From assembly GCF_000612505.1 (NCBI RefSeq), contig NZ_CP004078.1, forward strand, positions 1,972,001 through 2,036,000: DNA of 64,000 bases, written 5' to 3'. The DNA is from Paenibacillus sabinae T27. GTDB taxonomy: Bacteria > Bacillota > Bacilli > Paenibacillales > Paenibacillaceae. A program made the translations under genes and the position numbers. Positions 17,489 through 25,672 of the stretch are shown here, one piece after another (the stretch's first letter is position 1; every line of letters begins with the position of its first letter). Below the pieces are notes generated by a model that made no database searches, was not told the DNA's origin, and saw nothing but the letters and a program-made list of their open reading frames with translations.

Positions 17489-18992
17489 AGCGAAAACGAT
17501 TATGTTCCAGGGAACGGCGTCCGACGTAGGAAAAAGCATCATCACCACGGCAATCTGCCGAATTTTGGTTCAGGACGGGTTTAAGACGGCGCCTTACAAG
17601 TCGCAAAATATGGCGCTGAACTCCTATGTTACCTTGTGCGGCAAAGAGATCGGCCGGGCGCAGGGCGTTCAGGCGGAAGCCTGCGGGATTACAGCTACAA
17701 CGGACATGAACCCCATTCTAATCAAACCGACAAGGGATATGACCGCCCAGGTTGTCGTCCACGGCAGGCCGCATGCGGAAATGAGCGCCCGGCGCTACCG
17801 TGAAGAGTACCTTCCCATAGCGGGTAGCATTGTGCGGGACGCCCTTGATCGCTTGAAGTCCGAGTATGAGGTAATCGTCATCGAAGGGGCGGGGAGCCCG
17901 GCGGAAATCAATTTGAAGGACCGGGATATTGTCAATATGCGGCTCGCGGAGTGGGCGGATGCTCCGGTTGTTCTCGTCGCGGATATCGATCGCGGCGGTG
18001 TGTTCGCCTCTATCGTCGGAACGCTGGAGCTGCTTGAAGAGCATGAACGGAGCCGGGTAAAAGGCTTCATTATCAATAAATTCCGGGGGGATATCGCGAT
18101 CCTGCAGCCCGGGTTGGACTGGCTGGAGCAGCGTACGGGAATACCCGTCCTTGGCGTGGTCCCCCACCTGAACGGGATCGATATCGAGGCCGAGGATTCG
18201 GTGGCCCTGGATCACCAGGCGGATAACCTGAATCCGGATGCCGACATCGATGTCGCTGTCATCCGGTTGCCCCGGATTTCCAACTTTACGGATACCGACC
18301 CGCTCGGGGCTGAACCGGATGTGCAGGTGCGTTATGTACAGAGTCCGGAGGAACTGGGCAATCCCGATGTCATTTTGCTGCCCGGAACGAAGAACACCCT
18401 GGCAGACCTGGGATTTCTGAGGGAATTGGGATTGGCGGAAGCCATTAGCAAAAAGGTCGGACTCGGTACCCGCCTAGTGGGCATTTGCGGCGGATACCAG
18501 ATGCTAGGTGCGAGACTGAGCGACCCGCATCAAGTGGAGTCGGAGGAAGGTGAAGTGGCTGGGCTTGGATATTTGCCGGCGGAAACGGTCTTTCATCCCG
18601 ATAAACGAACGGAGCGAGTCCGGGGAATTGTAGCTTGCAAGCATCCGGAATGGCTGGAGCTGCAAGGTATTTCCGTTGAGGGTTACGAAATCCATATGGG
18701 CAGGACGGAGAAGCTGAAGCCCATAGAAGGGCTGTTTCAGATCGGCGGTCATGAAGACGGCATGCTGTCGGCTGACGGGAGGATATGGGGCACTTATCTG
18801 CACGGGATATTCGAAAACGATGAATTCCGGCGTAAATGGCTCAACCTGATCCGGCAGGAAAAAGGACTTGCCTCTCTTGAAACGGACATTCATTTCCAAA
18901 GCCGCAAAACAGCCGCGTTCGACCGATTGGCCGAACATGCCAGAGCGCATCTCGATATCGGCAAGATTTACCGGATTGCCGGATTAAAATGA
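17481..18992 (+). CDS. cbiP: Cobyric acid synthase, probable CTG start
   Basis: Amidates the b, d, e and g side chains using glutamine and ATP. P-loop-like GTASDVGKS, PYKSQNMALNS, and the amidotransferase block GICGGYQMLG identify CbiP/CobQ. The first ATG (17502) lacks a ribosome site and would cut off the conserved lead-in KTIMFQGTAS. A CTG at 17481 has GAGGTGA at 17468-17474, six bases upstream, and the only codon boundary before it is a stop at 17472. I therefore place the start at CTG, giving 503 residues and an 8-base overlap with cobC. Last gene of the operon. Confidence 0.93.
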   Translation: MSKAKTIMFQGTASDVGKSIITTAICRILVQDGFKTAPYKSQNMALNSYVTLCGKEIGRAQGVQAEACGITATTDMNPILIKPTRDMTAQVVVHGRPHAEMSARRYREEYLPIAGSIVRDALDRLKSEYEVIVIEGAGSPAEINLKDRDIVNMRLAEWADAPVVLVADIDRGGVFASIVGTLELLEEHERSRVKGFIINKFRGDIAILQPGLDWLEQRTGIPVLGVVPHLNGIDIEAEDSVALDHQADNLNPDADIDVAVIRLPRISNFTDTDPLGAEPDVQVRYVQSPEELGNPDVILLPGTKNTLADLGFLRELGLAEAISKKVGLGTRLVGICGGYQMLGARLSDPHQVESEEGEVAGLGYLPAETVFHPDKRTERVRGIVACKHPEWLELQGISVEGYEIHMGRTEKLKPIEGLFQIGGHEDGMLSADGRIWGTYLHGIFENDEFRRKWLNLIRQEKGLASLETDIHFQSRKTAAFDRLAEHARAHLDIGKIYRIAGLK

Positions 18993-18996
18993 GAAG

Positions 18997-19039
18997 GAGC
19001 CCGAGCAATCGTGAGAGCGGAAATGGTTCGGGTTCTTTT
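18997..19039 (+). terminator. Terminator of the cobalamin operon
   Basis: GAGCCCGAGC (18997-19006) pairs with GGTTCGGGTTC (19025-19035), with two G-T pairs, followed by TTTT. It begins five bases after the cbiP stop. Confidence 0.8.
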
Positions 19040-19169
19040 ACTTTTGGTCAAAAACAAACCTTCCAGACAATGGATATTGCGCTAGCGACGAACTGATGTG
19101 ATCATTATGCTTCAATATTTTTCTAGGAGAAGCTATTATTAGTTTTATTTATCTATGGAGGTACAACGG

Positions 19170-19901
19170 ATGAGAAGCTATTTTGTTAATAATGGATCAG
19201 TAGCTTTGCATGTGCTGGAGAATGGAGTTGCTTCTCCTGATGTGCCATCACTTCTGATTATTGGCGGATTATGGGAACCTTCGGAGAGAGCGATCCCCCT
19301 TCTGTCTGGGATTTCGAGTCATGTTGTCGCGTTTAGTTTTCGTGGTCGAGGTTTAAGTTCGACGCCCCAATCAGGCTATGATCTTACGGATCATCTTACT
19401 GATATTGAAGCGATTGTTAAACATTGTGAACTTCAGAAATACTGCATACTAGGATTTTCTAGAGGAGCATCTTACGCCCTAGGGTGGAGTATACAGAATC
19501 AACATAATATGCAGGGTCTTATACTTGTGGACCAACCACCTATACATAGAAGCCTTACAGCAGAAACTGTACAAATGTGGCGTGAACTTGTTTACTTACA
19601 GGTTCCTATTTTAAACTTCATGCGCTCGAAAGCGCTTGAGGGGCTGGGAAATGATGCGAAGGAAGTAGACTTTTCTCCGCAATTATCGCAAATACAGTTA
19701 CCCGTAAGTCTTTTTGTCGGTAAAAATAAGGAATCTGTTATTCCATCGAATATTTTTGATGAAACCTTGCATTTGTATACTCAATCCTTTCCTTCTTGCC
19801 AAGTTGTTGACTTTCTGCAGTCTGGACACATGATTCCTGATGAGGAAGAAGATAAGTATATTGCTGAAGTGAACTTATTTATTAAGAAAATCTCAAAATA
19901 A
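19170..19901 (+). CDS. Alpha/beta hydrolase
   Basis: Single-domain alpha/beta hydrolase of 243 residues. The nucleophile elbow GFSRG lies near residues 96-100, and the C-terminal SGHMIPDEE supplies a candidate catalytic His. FRGRGLSS is the usual oxyanion-side block. Substrate not predictable. GGAGGT at 19157-19162 points to the ATG at 19170 rather than 19155. Base composition is clearly more AT-rich than the cobalamin operon before it, which hints at separate origin. Upstream 19040-19169 holds nothing I recognise. Confidence 0.85.
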   Translation: MRSYFVNNGSVALHVLENGVASPDVPSLLIIGGLWEPSERAIPLLSGISSHVVAFSFRGRGLSSTPQSGYDLTDHLTDIEAIVKHCELQKYCILGFSRGASYALGWSIQNQHNMQGLILVDQPPIHRSLTAETVQMWRELVYLQVPILNFMRSKALEGLGNDAKEVDFSPQLSQIQLPVSLFVGKNKESVIPSNIFDETLHLYTQSFPSCQVVDFLQSGHMIPDEEEDKYIAEVNLFIKKISK

Positions 19902-19936
19902 CTGTAACCTGACTATAAAAGGGGCAACAAGAGTCA

Positions 19937-20800
19937 ATGTTATCGAAAGAAGAAATAAAGGCTTATCTAACAAGATTAGGGATTAACGAAATTCAGCCGC
20001 CTACCAAATCCTTTTTAATCGAACTGCATAAAGCTCATGTGAAAAGTATCCCATGGGAAACTGTCGATATTTTTGCCGGAAGACCGGTTTCCATTGATGT
20101 TAGAGAATCCGTACAACTTATGATCAACCGCCGAAGCGGTTATTGTTTTCACCTTAATGGAGCGTTTAGCACACTCCTCCGTTCCTTGGGCTATAACGTT
20201 TCCTGGCATAGGGCCGGCGTCCAGCCTTCGGGACAAGAACCTCGGGTAGACTCTTTTCACCTTGGATTAACTGTTAATATGGCGAAAGATGAGCAAGAGG
20301 AGGAGAGATGGATCATCGATGTTGGCCTGGGCGATATGCCATATGAACCGCTGCCGCTTCATGCAGGAGTCTATGGGCAGGGCCCTTTTACATATAGGGT
20401 TAAGGAGTCTGCTGTAGTTAAGAACGGTTGGAGATTGGAACATGATCCTCTGTCCTCGTTTCCCGGAGTGGATTATGCGCCTGAGGTTGTGCTTGATATG
20501 GAAGAGTTTAAGCTGAAACACGATTATTACAGCCGAGCAGCGGATTCGCCATGGTTGAATCTGTTTCTTATCAGGCACAGGCACGGTGAGGGAAGCAATG
20601 AACTTAGAGGTTGTATCTGGAGTAAGCGGGAGAACAGGAATGTTGAGACGACCGAAATACTTACAAAATCCCATTGGCTTGAAGTACTAGGGGAGATTTT
20701 TGGTGAACACCTGGTTAACTATTCCAGCCAAGAGCGGGATAATTTATGGAAGAAGGTACTGAAAAATCATGAAGAATGGAACAAATCGAAGGGGAACTAA
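19937..20800 (+). CDS. Arylamine N-acetyltransferase
   Basis: Acetyl-CoA-dependent N-acetyltransferase of the NAT family, acting on arylamines or hydrazines. The triad is visible as Cys70 (RRSGYCFHLN), His108 (DSFHLGL) and Asp128 (IIDVGLGD), at the spacing usual in the family. 287 residues, normal length. Follows the hydrolase by 35 bases with AAAAGGGGC upstream, so the two may be co-transcribed. Role in the cell, such as xenobiotic detoxification, is inferred from the family only. Confidence 0.9.
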   Translation: MLSKEEIKAYLTRLGINEIQPPTKSFLIELHKAHVKSIPWETVDIFAGRPVSIDVRESVQLMINRRSGYCFHLNGAFSTLLRSLGYNVSWHRAGVQPSGQEPRVDSFHLGLTVNMAKDEQEEERWIIDVGLGDMPYEPLPLHAGVYGQGPFTYRVKESAVVKNGWRLEHDPLSSFPGVDYAPEVVLDMEEFKLKHDYYSRAADSPWLNLFLIRHRHGEGSNELRGCIWSKRENRNVETTEILTKSHWLEVLGEIFGEHLVNYSSQERDNLWKKVLKNHEEWNKSKGN

Positions 20801-20883
20801 GACGGCTGCATGGTTTATTTGATTGCTCTTTAAGACATGATGTATTATGGAAATAACAAATTTAAAATAAAGGAGCTTGCTCA

Positions 20884-21300
20884 ATGGCTGTTAACGCTTA
20901 TCTGAATTTTAATGGCAATTGCCGAGAGGCTGTAGAATTCTACGCCAAGGTGTTCGGGACGGAGAAACCTAACCTGATGACGTTTGGGGAAGCGCCTCCC
21001 AACCCGGAATACCCGCTCCCGGACGAAGCGAAAAAACTGATCATGCATGCCCAGCTTGACATTTTTGGCAGTCATGTGATGTTTTCCGATGTGTTCCCCG
21101 GCATGCCTTTTACAGTAGGCAGTAATATCAGCCTTGCGCTTGTGTCTAACGACATCGAAGCCTTGAAATCCGCTTTTGCAGGGCTTAAAGAAGGCGGACA
21201 AGTAGGCATGGAGCTGCAAGAAACCTTTTGGAGCAAGTGTTACGGAAGTTTGTCGGACAAGTTCGGCGTGACATGGCAGTTCAACCATGGTGAAGTATAG
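20884..21300 (+). CDS. VOC family (PhnB/YjdN-like) protein
   Basis: 138-residue glyoxalase/bleomycin-resistance fold protein. The N-terminal NAYLNFNGNCREAVEFYAKVFG and C-terminal SDKFGVTWQFNH are typical of the PhnB-like VOC group. Members of this subgroup often have no known reaction, and I infer none. Start ATG 20884 with AAAGGAG upstream. A strong two-way terminator follows. Confidence 0.85.
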   Translation: MAVNAYLNFNGNCREAVEFYAKVFGTEKPNLMTFGEAPPNPEYPLPDEAKKLIMHAQLDIFGSHVMFSDVFPGMPFTVGSNISLALVSNDIEALKSAFAGLKEGGQVGMELQETFWSKCYGSLSDKFGVTWQFNHGEV

Positions 21301-21342
21301 CAGATAGAGTTACAGTTGGGGAGTCCGTCGCTTCCATGACAA

Positions 21343-21378
21343 AAGAAAGGCCGCGTCCATGTGACCGCGGCTTTTCTT
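21343..21378. terminator. Bidirectional terminator
   Basis: AAGAAAGGCCGCG pairs with CGCGGCTTTTCTT across a ten-base loop, with A-rich and T-rich flanks that give a U tail on either strand. It lies between the convergent VOC gene and GT8 gene. Confidence 0.85.
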
Positions 21379-21379
21379 G

Positions 21380-22630
21380 TTAATTCAGCGTTCTTGCCGG
21401 CAGAAACAGCGCCGGATTGATCTCTACGCCTTGATGTTCATAATAGCCCTGGCCTCCGCCCGTTCTGATCCATTTCAAACTGTCAAAAGAAACCAGAACC
21501 GTCTTCGTTCGTCTGCCCTTCATGCGGCTTCTTTTTTTGGAGACGGGTTTTGCCTGAGGAACCCTCTTTACTGTTCGTCTCATGGTGGTTTTTGAAGCTG
21601 TACCATACATCCGTTTCCGGTATCTCTTCATACTCTTCGTTTTGCGTTTTCTGATTTTTCTTTTTGCTGCAGCCGGGAGCGCCGGAGCAGAAGCTGGAGC
21701 TAGAGCTAGAGCTGGAAGCGCCGGAGCAAGACGAAGCTGAAAAGAATTCACTTGAAAAGGATTTACTTGAACCGGATGCATTTCAATCCGGGGCGCTTCA
21801 GCCGGCATCCATTTCGGAACGCTGTTTTCCGCCGTTTTTCCAGATTGACGTTTTCCCCAAGGCGTCAGGTCAAGGTAATACTGGTACAGCTTCCAACCTG
21901 AGGAATCCTCCTTCCAGCATTTATCCTCACCGGCAAAATGGACGATTTTATTATTAAAATCATAATCCGTGATGGTCGCGCTGAACCAATTAAACCGCTG
22001 GTCGAGCGGCAGGTAATTCCCCCCGAACACGGCATTCAAGGCATCCTGATCGGGCATAGCCGTATCGGGATGTTTTTGCAAAAAATTCAGCGTTTCTTCG
22101 TACCAATTCTCATGGCTGCGAATACGATTTAAATCAAATACAATAACCCCTGAGTTAAAATAATGATCCGGATTCAGTCCCTTCGAGCTGATAATCTGGG
22201 GGATCCCCATGATGCCCTGATCCTTGGCGGCGGCCAACTCATAATTTCCCAAATCGGATTGCCACAATTCTTCGATGTCCAGATTCACCAATACATCGCA
22301 GTCCAGATAAATCATTTTGTCTACAGGTATGATAGCGGGGAGAAGCAGGCGGTACATGCAGGCCTCCGTCCAGATGCCAATCGAAGCGATTCCCTTCATT
22401 ACCTGAAGCATGTCCTCGGGTAAAGTGATGTGATAAAACTGGATCATTCCGTTATAGTCGGTAGTCAAATCCAGCAGCCGCTGCTTGTTATCTTCGGTTA
22501 AAGTCTCATCATGCAAAATATGAACATTAACGGGGACGCTCGTATTGTGGAATACGGACGCCAGAACGACTCCGGCATGCTCGGCGTACTTCCCATCCTT
22601 GTCTTGAAAAGCCAGGACCAGTTCGATCAT
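21380..22630 (-). CDS. GT8 glycosyltransferase with long basic C-terminal tail
   Basis: Residues 1-255 are a GT8 (LgtC/glycogenin-like) glycosyltransferase, with the metal-binding DxD at Asp110/Asp112 (MIYLDCDV), a FNSGVIVFDL block near 158 and HFAGEDKCWK near 231. Then comes an Ala/Pro/Leu-rich linker (about 290-322), a strongly basic stretch (323-377) with many Arg and Lys, and a separate C-terminal segment SFDSLKWIRTGGGQGYY. The tail is not part of the GT8 fold. A GGAGGA within the extended frame selects ATG at 22630, giving 416 residues. Acceptor unknown; a cell-surface or spore-surface sugar is possible. Confidence 0.85.
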   Translation of the reverse strand: MIELVLAFQDKDGKYAEHAGVVLASVFHNTSVPVNVHILHDETLTEDNKQRLLDLTTDYNGMIQFYHITLPEDMLQVMKGIASIGIWTEACMYRLLLPAIIPVDKMIYLDCDVLVNLDIEELWQSDLGNYELAAAKDQGIMGIPQIISSKGLNPDHYFNSGVIVFDLNRIRSHENWYEETLNFLQKHPDTAMPDQDALNAVFGGNYLPLDQRFNWFSATITDYDFNNKIVHFAGEDKCWKEDSSGWKLYQYYLDLTPWGKRQSGKTAENSVPKWMPAEAPRIEMHPVQVNPFQVNSFQLRLAPALPALALAPASAPALPAAAKRKIRKRKTKSMKRYRKRMYGTASKTTMRRTVKRVPQAKPVSKKRSRMKGRRTKTVLVSFDSLKWIRTGGGQGYYEHQGVEINPALFLPARTLN

Positions 22631-22770
22631 CGGATTATCCTCCATTACGTTATTTGTGGGAATGTACCATAATATACGTTTGCGGAGTACCGGGGGATTA
22701 GGGCATTTTCACCAAGCAATTCACCCAATTTATCTGCAGGTGCCCGATCCTCTAAACGAAATCTGCATAA

Positions 22771-22803
22771 AAAAACTGCACAGCCGCTATCACTGTGCAG
22801 TTT
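22771..22803 (-). terminator. Terminator of the ABC-2 exporter operon
   Basis: AAACTGCACAG and CTGTGCAGTTT form a perfect 11-bp stem with a nine-base loop. Read on the minus strand it is followed by a T run, ten bases beyond the stop of the ATPase gene. Confidence 0.88.
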
Positions 22804-22812
22804 CATTCTATA

Positions 22813-23823
22813 TTAAAGAGTCTGCTGGTGCTGTGGTTTCAAAAGTGGGTTTTGGTGGTTTCCGTATAGCTGTTTAATTACGTCTTCGATTTTGGGCTCC
22901 TGGACGGTCAGATTATGGATATCGATCAGGTCGGTGAGCTGCTTGATCATGGGGGCGACCTGCTTGTCGTCTTCAATCCGAAAGAACAGCTGGCTGTCTT
23001 CCCTCCGTTCGACAGGCGGCCCATTCCAGGCGGCTTCGTCCCAATTCGGCGCATCTACGACAAGATAGCGAAAGCCTCCGAACTCAGCGGTCATGACCTC
23101 CGTGCTGCCGTCGAACAGGATTTGTCCTTTGTCGATGAAGATGACTCTATGGCATAATTTTTCGATATCGTCCATGTTATGCGTCGTTAAGATGATGGTG
23201 ATTTCTTTCTCTTTGTTGATCTTTTGCAGAAAGGATTGGATTTTCTCCTTGGCCATGATGTCAAGTCCGATTGTCGGTTCGTCGAGAAAAAGAATTTCCG
23301 GCTCATGCAGCAGGGCAGCCGCAATGTCCCCGCGCATTCGCTGCCCGAGGCTGAGCTGGCGTACCGGCGTGGAAAGGAAAGACGACATGTCGAGAATATC
23401 GGTCAACATCTCCAGATTGCGGCGGAAGCGATCCTCGGGAACATCGTATATTTTGCCAAGGAGCTTAAAGGATTCGATTAGCGGCAAATCCCACCAGAGC
23501 TGGGTCCGCTGTCCGAACACGACGCCGATATTCCCCGCGTGCTGCTTGCGGTTCTTATGCGGTTCCAGGCCTTTGACATGAACGGTTCCAGAAGTGGGTA
23601 CAAGCACGCCGGACAGCATTTTGATGGTGGTCGATTTTCCGGCTCCGTTCGGGCCGATATAGCCGACGATATCCCCTTTGCGTACGGTGAATGATACACG
23701 GTCAACTACATTTTTGGTCTCCTTTTTCATGGAGAAGACGGATTTGAGCAGCTTGAATGAGCCTTCCGGCTTTTTCCTGGAATGAAATTGTCTCACTAAA
23801 TGGTCCGCTACGATAATGTCCAA
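22813..23823 (-). CDS. ABC-2 type exporter, ATP-binding protein
   Basis: ATPase of an ABC-2 export system. Walker A GPNGAGKST near residue 56, Q-loop region VVFGQRTQLWWDLP, signature LSLGQRMRGD near 158 and Walker B ILFLDEPTIGLD near 175, followed by the H-loop TTHN. The C-terminal 90 residues are a variable accessory region. 336 residues. TTG start with AAGGAG upstream, one base after the preceding permease stop. The two neighbouring permeases complete a heterodimeric exporter; the cargo is not evident. Confidence 0.92.
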   Translation of the reverse strand: MDIIVADHLVRQFHSRKKPEGSFKLLKSVFSMKKETKNVVDRVSFTVRKGDIVGYIGPNGAGKSTTIKMLSGVLVPTSGTVHVKGLEPHKNRKQHAGNIGVVFGQRTQLWWDLPLIESFKLLGKIYDVPEDRFRRNLEMLTDILDMSSFLSTPVRQLSLGQRMRGDIAAALLHEPEILFLDEPTIGLDIMAKEKIQSFLQKINKEKEITIILTTHNMDDIEKLCHRVIFIDKGQILFDGSTEVMTAEFGGFRYLVVDAPNWDEAAWNGPPVERREDSQLFFRIEDDKQVAPMIKQLTDLIDIHNLTVQEPKIEDVIKQLYGNHQNPLLKPQHQQTL

Positions 23824-24627
23824 TTAAGATCCCGCTCCTTTATAGGCGTTTAAGCTTTTTGTCCATACGAAGTAAGTGACCAAGACCAGGACCAGCGCCA
23901 CCAGCGGCGTAAAGTAAATTAACAGGGGAGAGAATGCGCCGTCCGGCCGGTTTCCCAGTAAAAAGGAAGAAGGATAGTAGCTGATGAACGCGACAGGCAG
24001 AATGAAAGTCAGCAGAACCTGCAAGCTGCGGTTATAAATGGACAGCGGATAACGCGTGAACTGCGCAAGCAGCTGATCCAGAATATGGCGCATCGCCCCG
24101 CCCTGCAGCGTCCAGAACACCATGCAGCCGATCAGCATCTGCAGTGACCATTCGATGGCTGCGCCGCTGATGACGATTACCAGCAGATAGGCAATCTTCC
24201 CAAGCGTCCAGTCCGGAATATGAGCCATGGATATGGCGAGCCCGATAAGGCCTGCCAGCATATCGCCGAATCCGTAGATTTGAATGTTGAAGGCGGCGAA
24301 GGAGAACAGCGGGTTAAGCGGCCTGACGAGAAAACGGTCGAATTCACCGTTCCGGATCAGCGAATCGAGAAACCAGCATTGCACAAAAAAAGCGATGAAA
24401 ATGCCGTGGGTCGTCCGCCAGAGCGAAGTCATGAAAATGAGTTCATATGTACTCCAGCCGTTAATGATCGGGACCTTCTGAGTGATGACCCAGGACACCA
24501 GAATGAAGGACAGCCCGAGAAACGTAATGCTCAGCACACCGATGGCGAAATTCAGCGGATAGGCCATGTGCGAGCGCAAATTTGCCGATTGCATGGCAAG
24601 ATACAGCTTGATATGTCTGCCGATCAA
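23824..24627 (-). CDS. ABC-2 type permease subunit
   Basis: Membrane subunit of about 267 residues with roughly six hydrophobic segments. The block RNGEFDRFLVRPLNP is typical of the ABC-2 permease group that pairs with a second, related permease. TTG start with GAGGAG upstream at a somewhat long spacing. Sits between the partner permease and the ATPase on the minus strand; 24 bases separate it from the partner. Confidence 0.88.
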   Translation of the reverse strand: MIGRHIKLYLAMQSANLRSHMAYPLNFAIGVLSITFLGLSFILVSWVITQKVPIINGWSTYELIFMTSLWRTTHGIFIAFFVQCWFLDSLIRNGEFDRFLVRPLNPLFSFAAFNIQIYGFGDMLAGLIGLAISMAHIPDWTLGKIAYLLVIVISGAAIEWSLQMLIGCMVFWTLQGGAMRHILDQLLAQFTRYPLSIYNRSLQVLLTFILPVAFISYYPSSFLLGNRPDGAFSPLLIYFTPLVALVLVLVTYFVWTKSLNAYKGAGS

Positions 24628-24651
24628 TGGGACACACTCCTCACTTGTGTT

Positions 24652-25449
24652 TTAACCTCCCGAAATGACCAGCTTCCGCTGGACCCCCGCAAGAATCAGC
24701 CTGCTCAGCAGCAGCAGGGCCAGACACCACGCCGCCTGAAAGGCAAGCTGCTCCCAGACGGCGGTTCCCGTTATTTTTCCGATAAATAAGGACAAAGGAA
24801 TATTGAAGATTCCCTGAAAAGGAAGCCAGGAGAGGAACCGGGCGACCGCGTCCGGGAAGAACCAGAGCGGAACCATCGCACCGGAACAAATGTCGGTGAT
24901 AACGGTCTTAAACATATCGATTCCCCACGTCTCCGTAAACAGGACAGCCGTCATGCCGACGATAAAATTGATCAAGAAGGACAGCAGAAAAGCAAGCAGA
25001 ACGCTTGCCGCGAAAGCGGCGGCCTGCAGGCCGACCGGATAATCGACGGGGAAAAACAAAAGAATCGCAATCAACTGCGGAATAACGGCATAAATCAAAT
25101 TGAACACGAAGACGCCGACCGCTTTGGAGAAGTGCATCCATTCATAGTCCCACGGCTTCTGCATATCGAACACGATGGAGCCGTCTCTGACTTTGTCGCT
25201 GATTTCATAAGAGATGGAAGGGGGGAGGAGGGCGAACAGGATGACGGATAGCATTGCGTAGGTCTGCATTCCCTGCGAAGTCACTCCCGTGGACAGGACG
25301 AGGCCTTGCCCGTTCTCGTAAATGGCCTTCCACGCTTCCCTGAAAGCGATTACCAAAATAAAAGAGTTCACTACGCGAAGCAGCAAATCGAACTTATAGA
25401 CCTGCGTGTTTTTCAGCGTGGTTATCGTATAAGCGGCATATTTCCCCAC
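24652..25449 (-). CDS. ABC-2 type permease subunit
   Basis: Partner permease, 265 residues with about six hydrophobic segments and the matching block RDGSIVFDMQKPWDYE. The frame is open from an ATG at 25494, but a GGGGGAG precedes a GTG at 25449, and the resulting N-terminus GKYAAYTITTLKNTQVYKFD is the usual opening of this family. First gene of the three-gene exporter operon. Upstream 25450-25672 holds no gene. Confidence 0.86.
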   Translation of the reverse strand: MGKYAAYTITTLKNTQVYKFDLLLRVVNSFILVIAFREAWKAIYENGQGLVLSTGVTSQGMQTYAMLSVILFALLPPSISYEISDKVRDGSIVFDMQKPWDYEWMHFSKAVGVFVFNLIYAVIPQLIAILLFFPVDYPVGLQAAAFAASVLLAFLLSFLINFIVGMTAVLFTETWGIDMFKTVITDICSGAMVPLWFFPDAVARFLSWLPFQGIFNIPLSLFIGKITGTAVWEQLAFQAAWCLALLLLSRLILAGVQRKLVISGG

Positions 25450-25672
25450 AGCACCACTCTCCCCCAAAATGGATGATTCAACCAGTAAATGCATTTCGAT
25501 ATTTTAGCATTGATCAGTCGCCGAGGCTTTCAAATTTTTCGGAAAAAGCTTTATAACATTCTCGGCCCGGCACCTTCTGAAGGATACCCTGCATATCCTA
25601 ATCCAACGGCATAACTTTTAGGCTGCATTAAGAAGGACGATAGGAGTCCAAGCAAAAGAAAAGAGGGGAATG

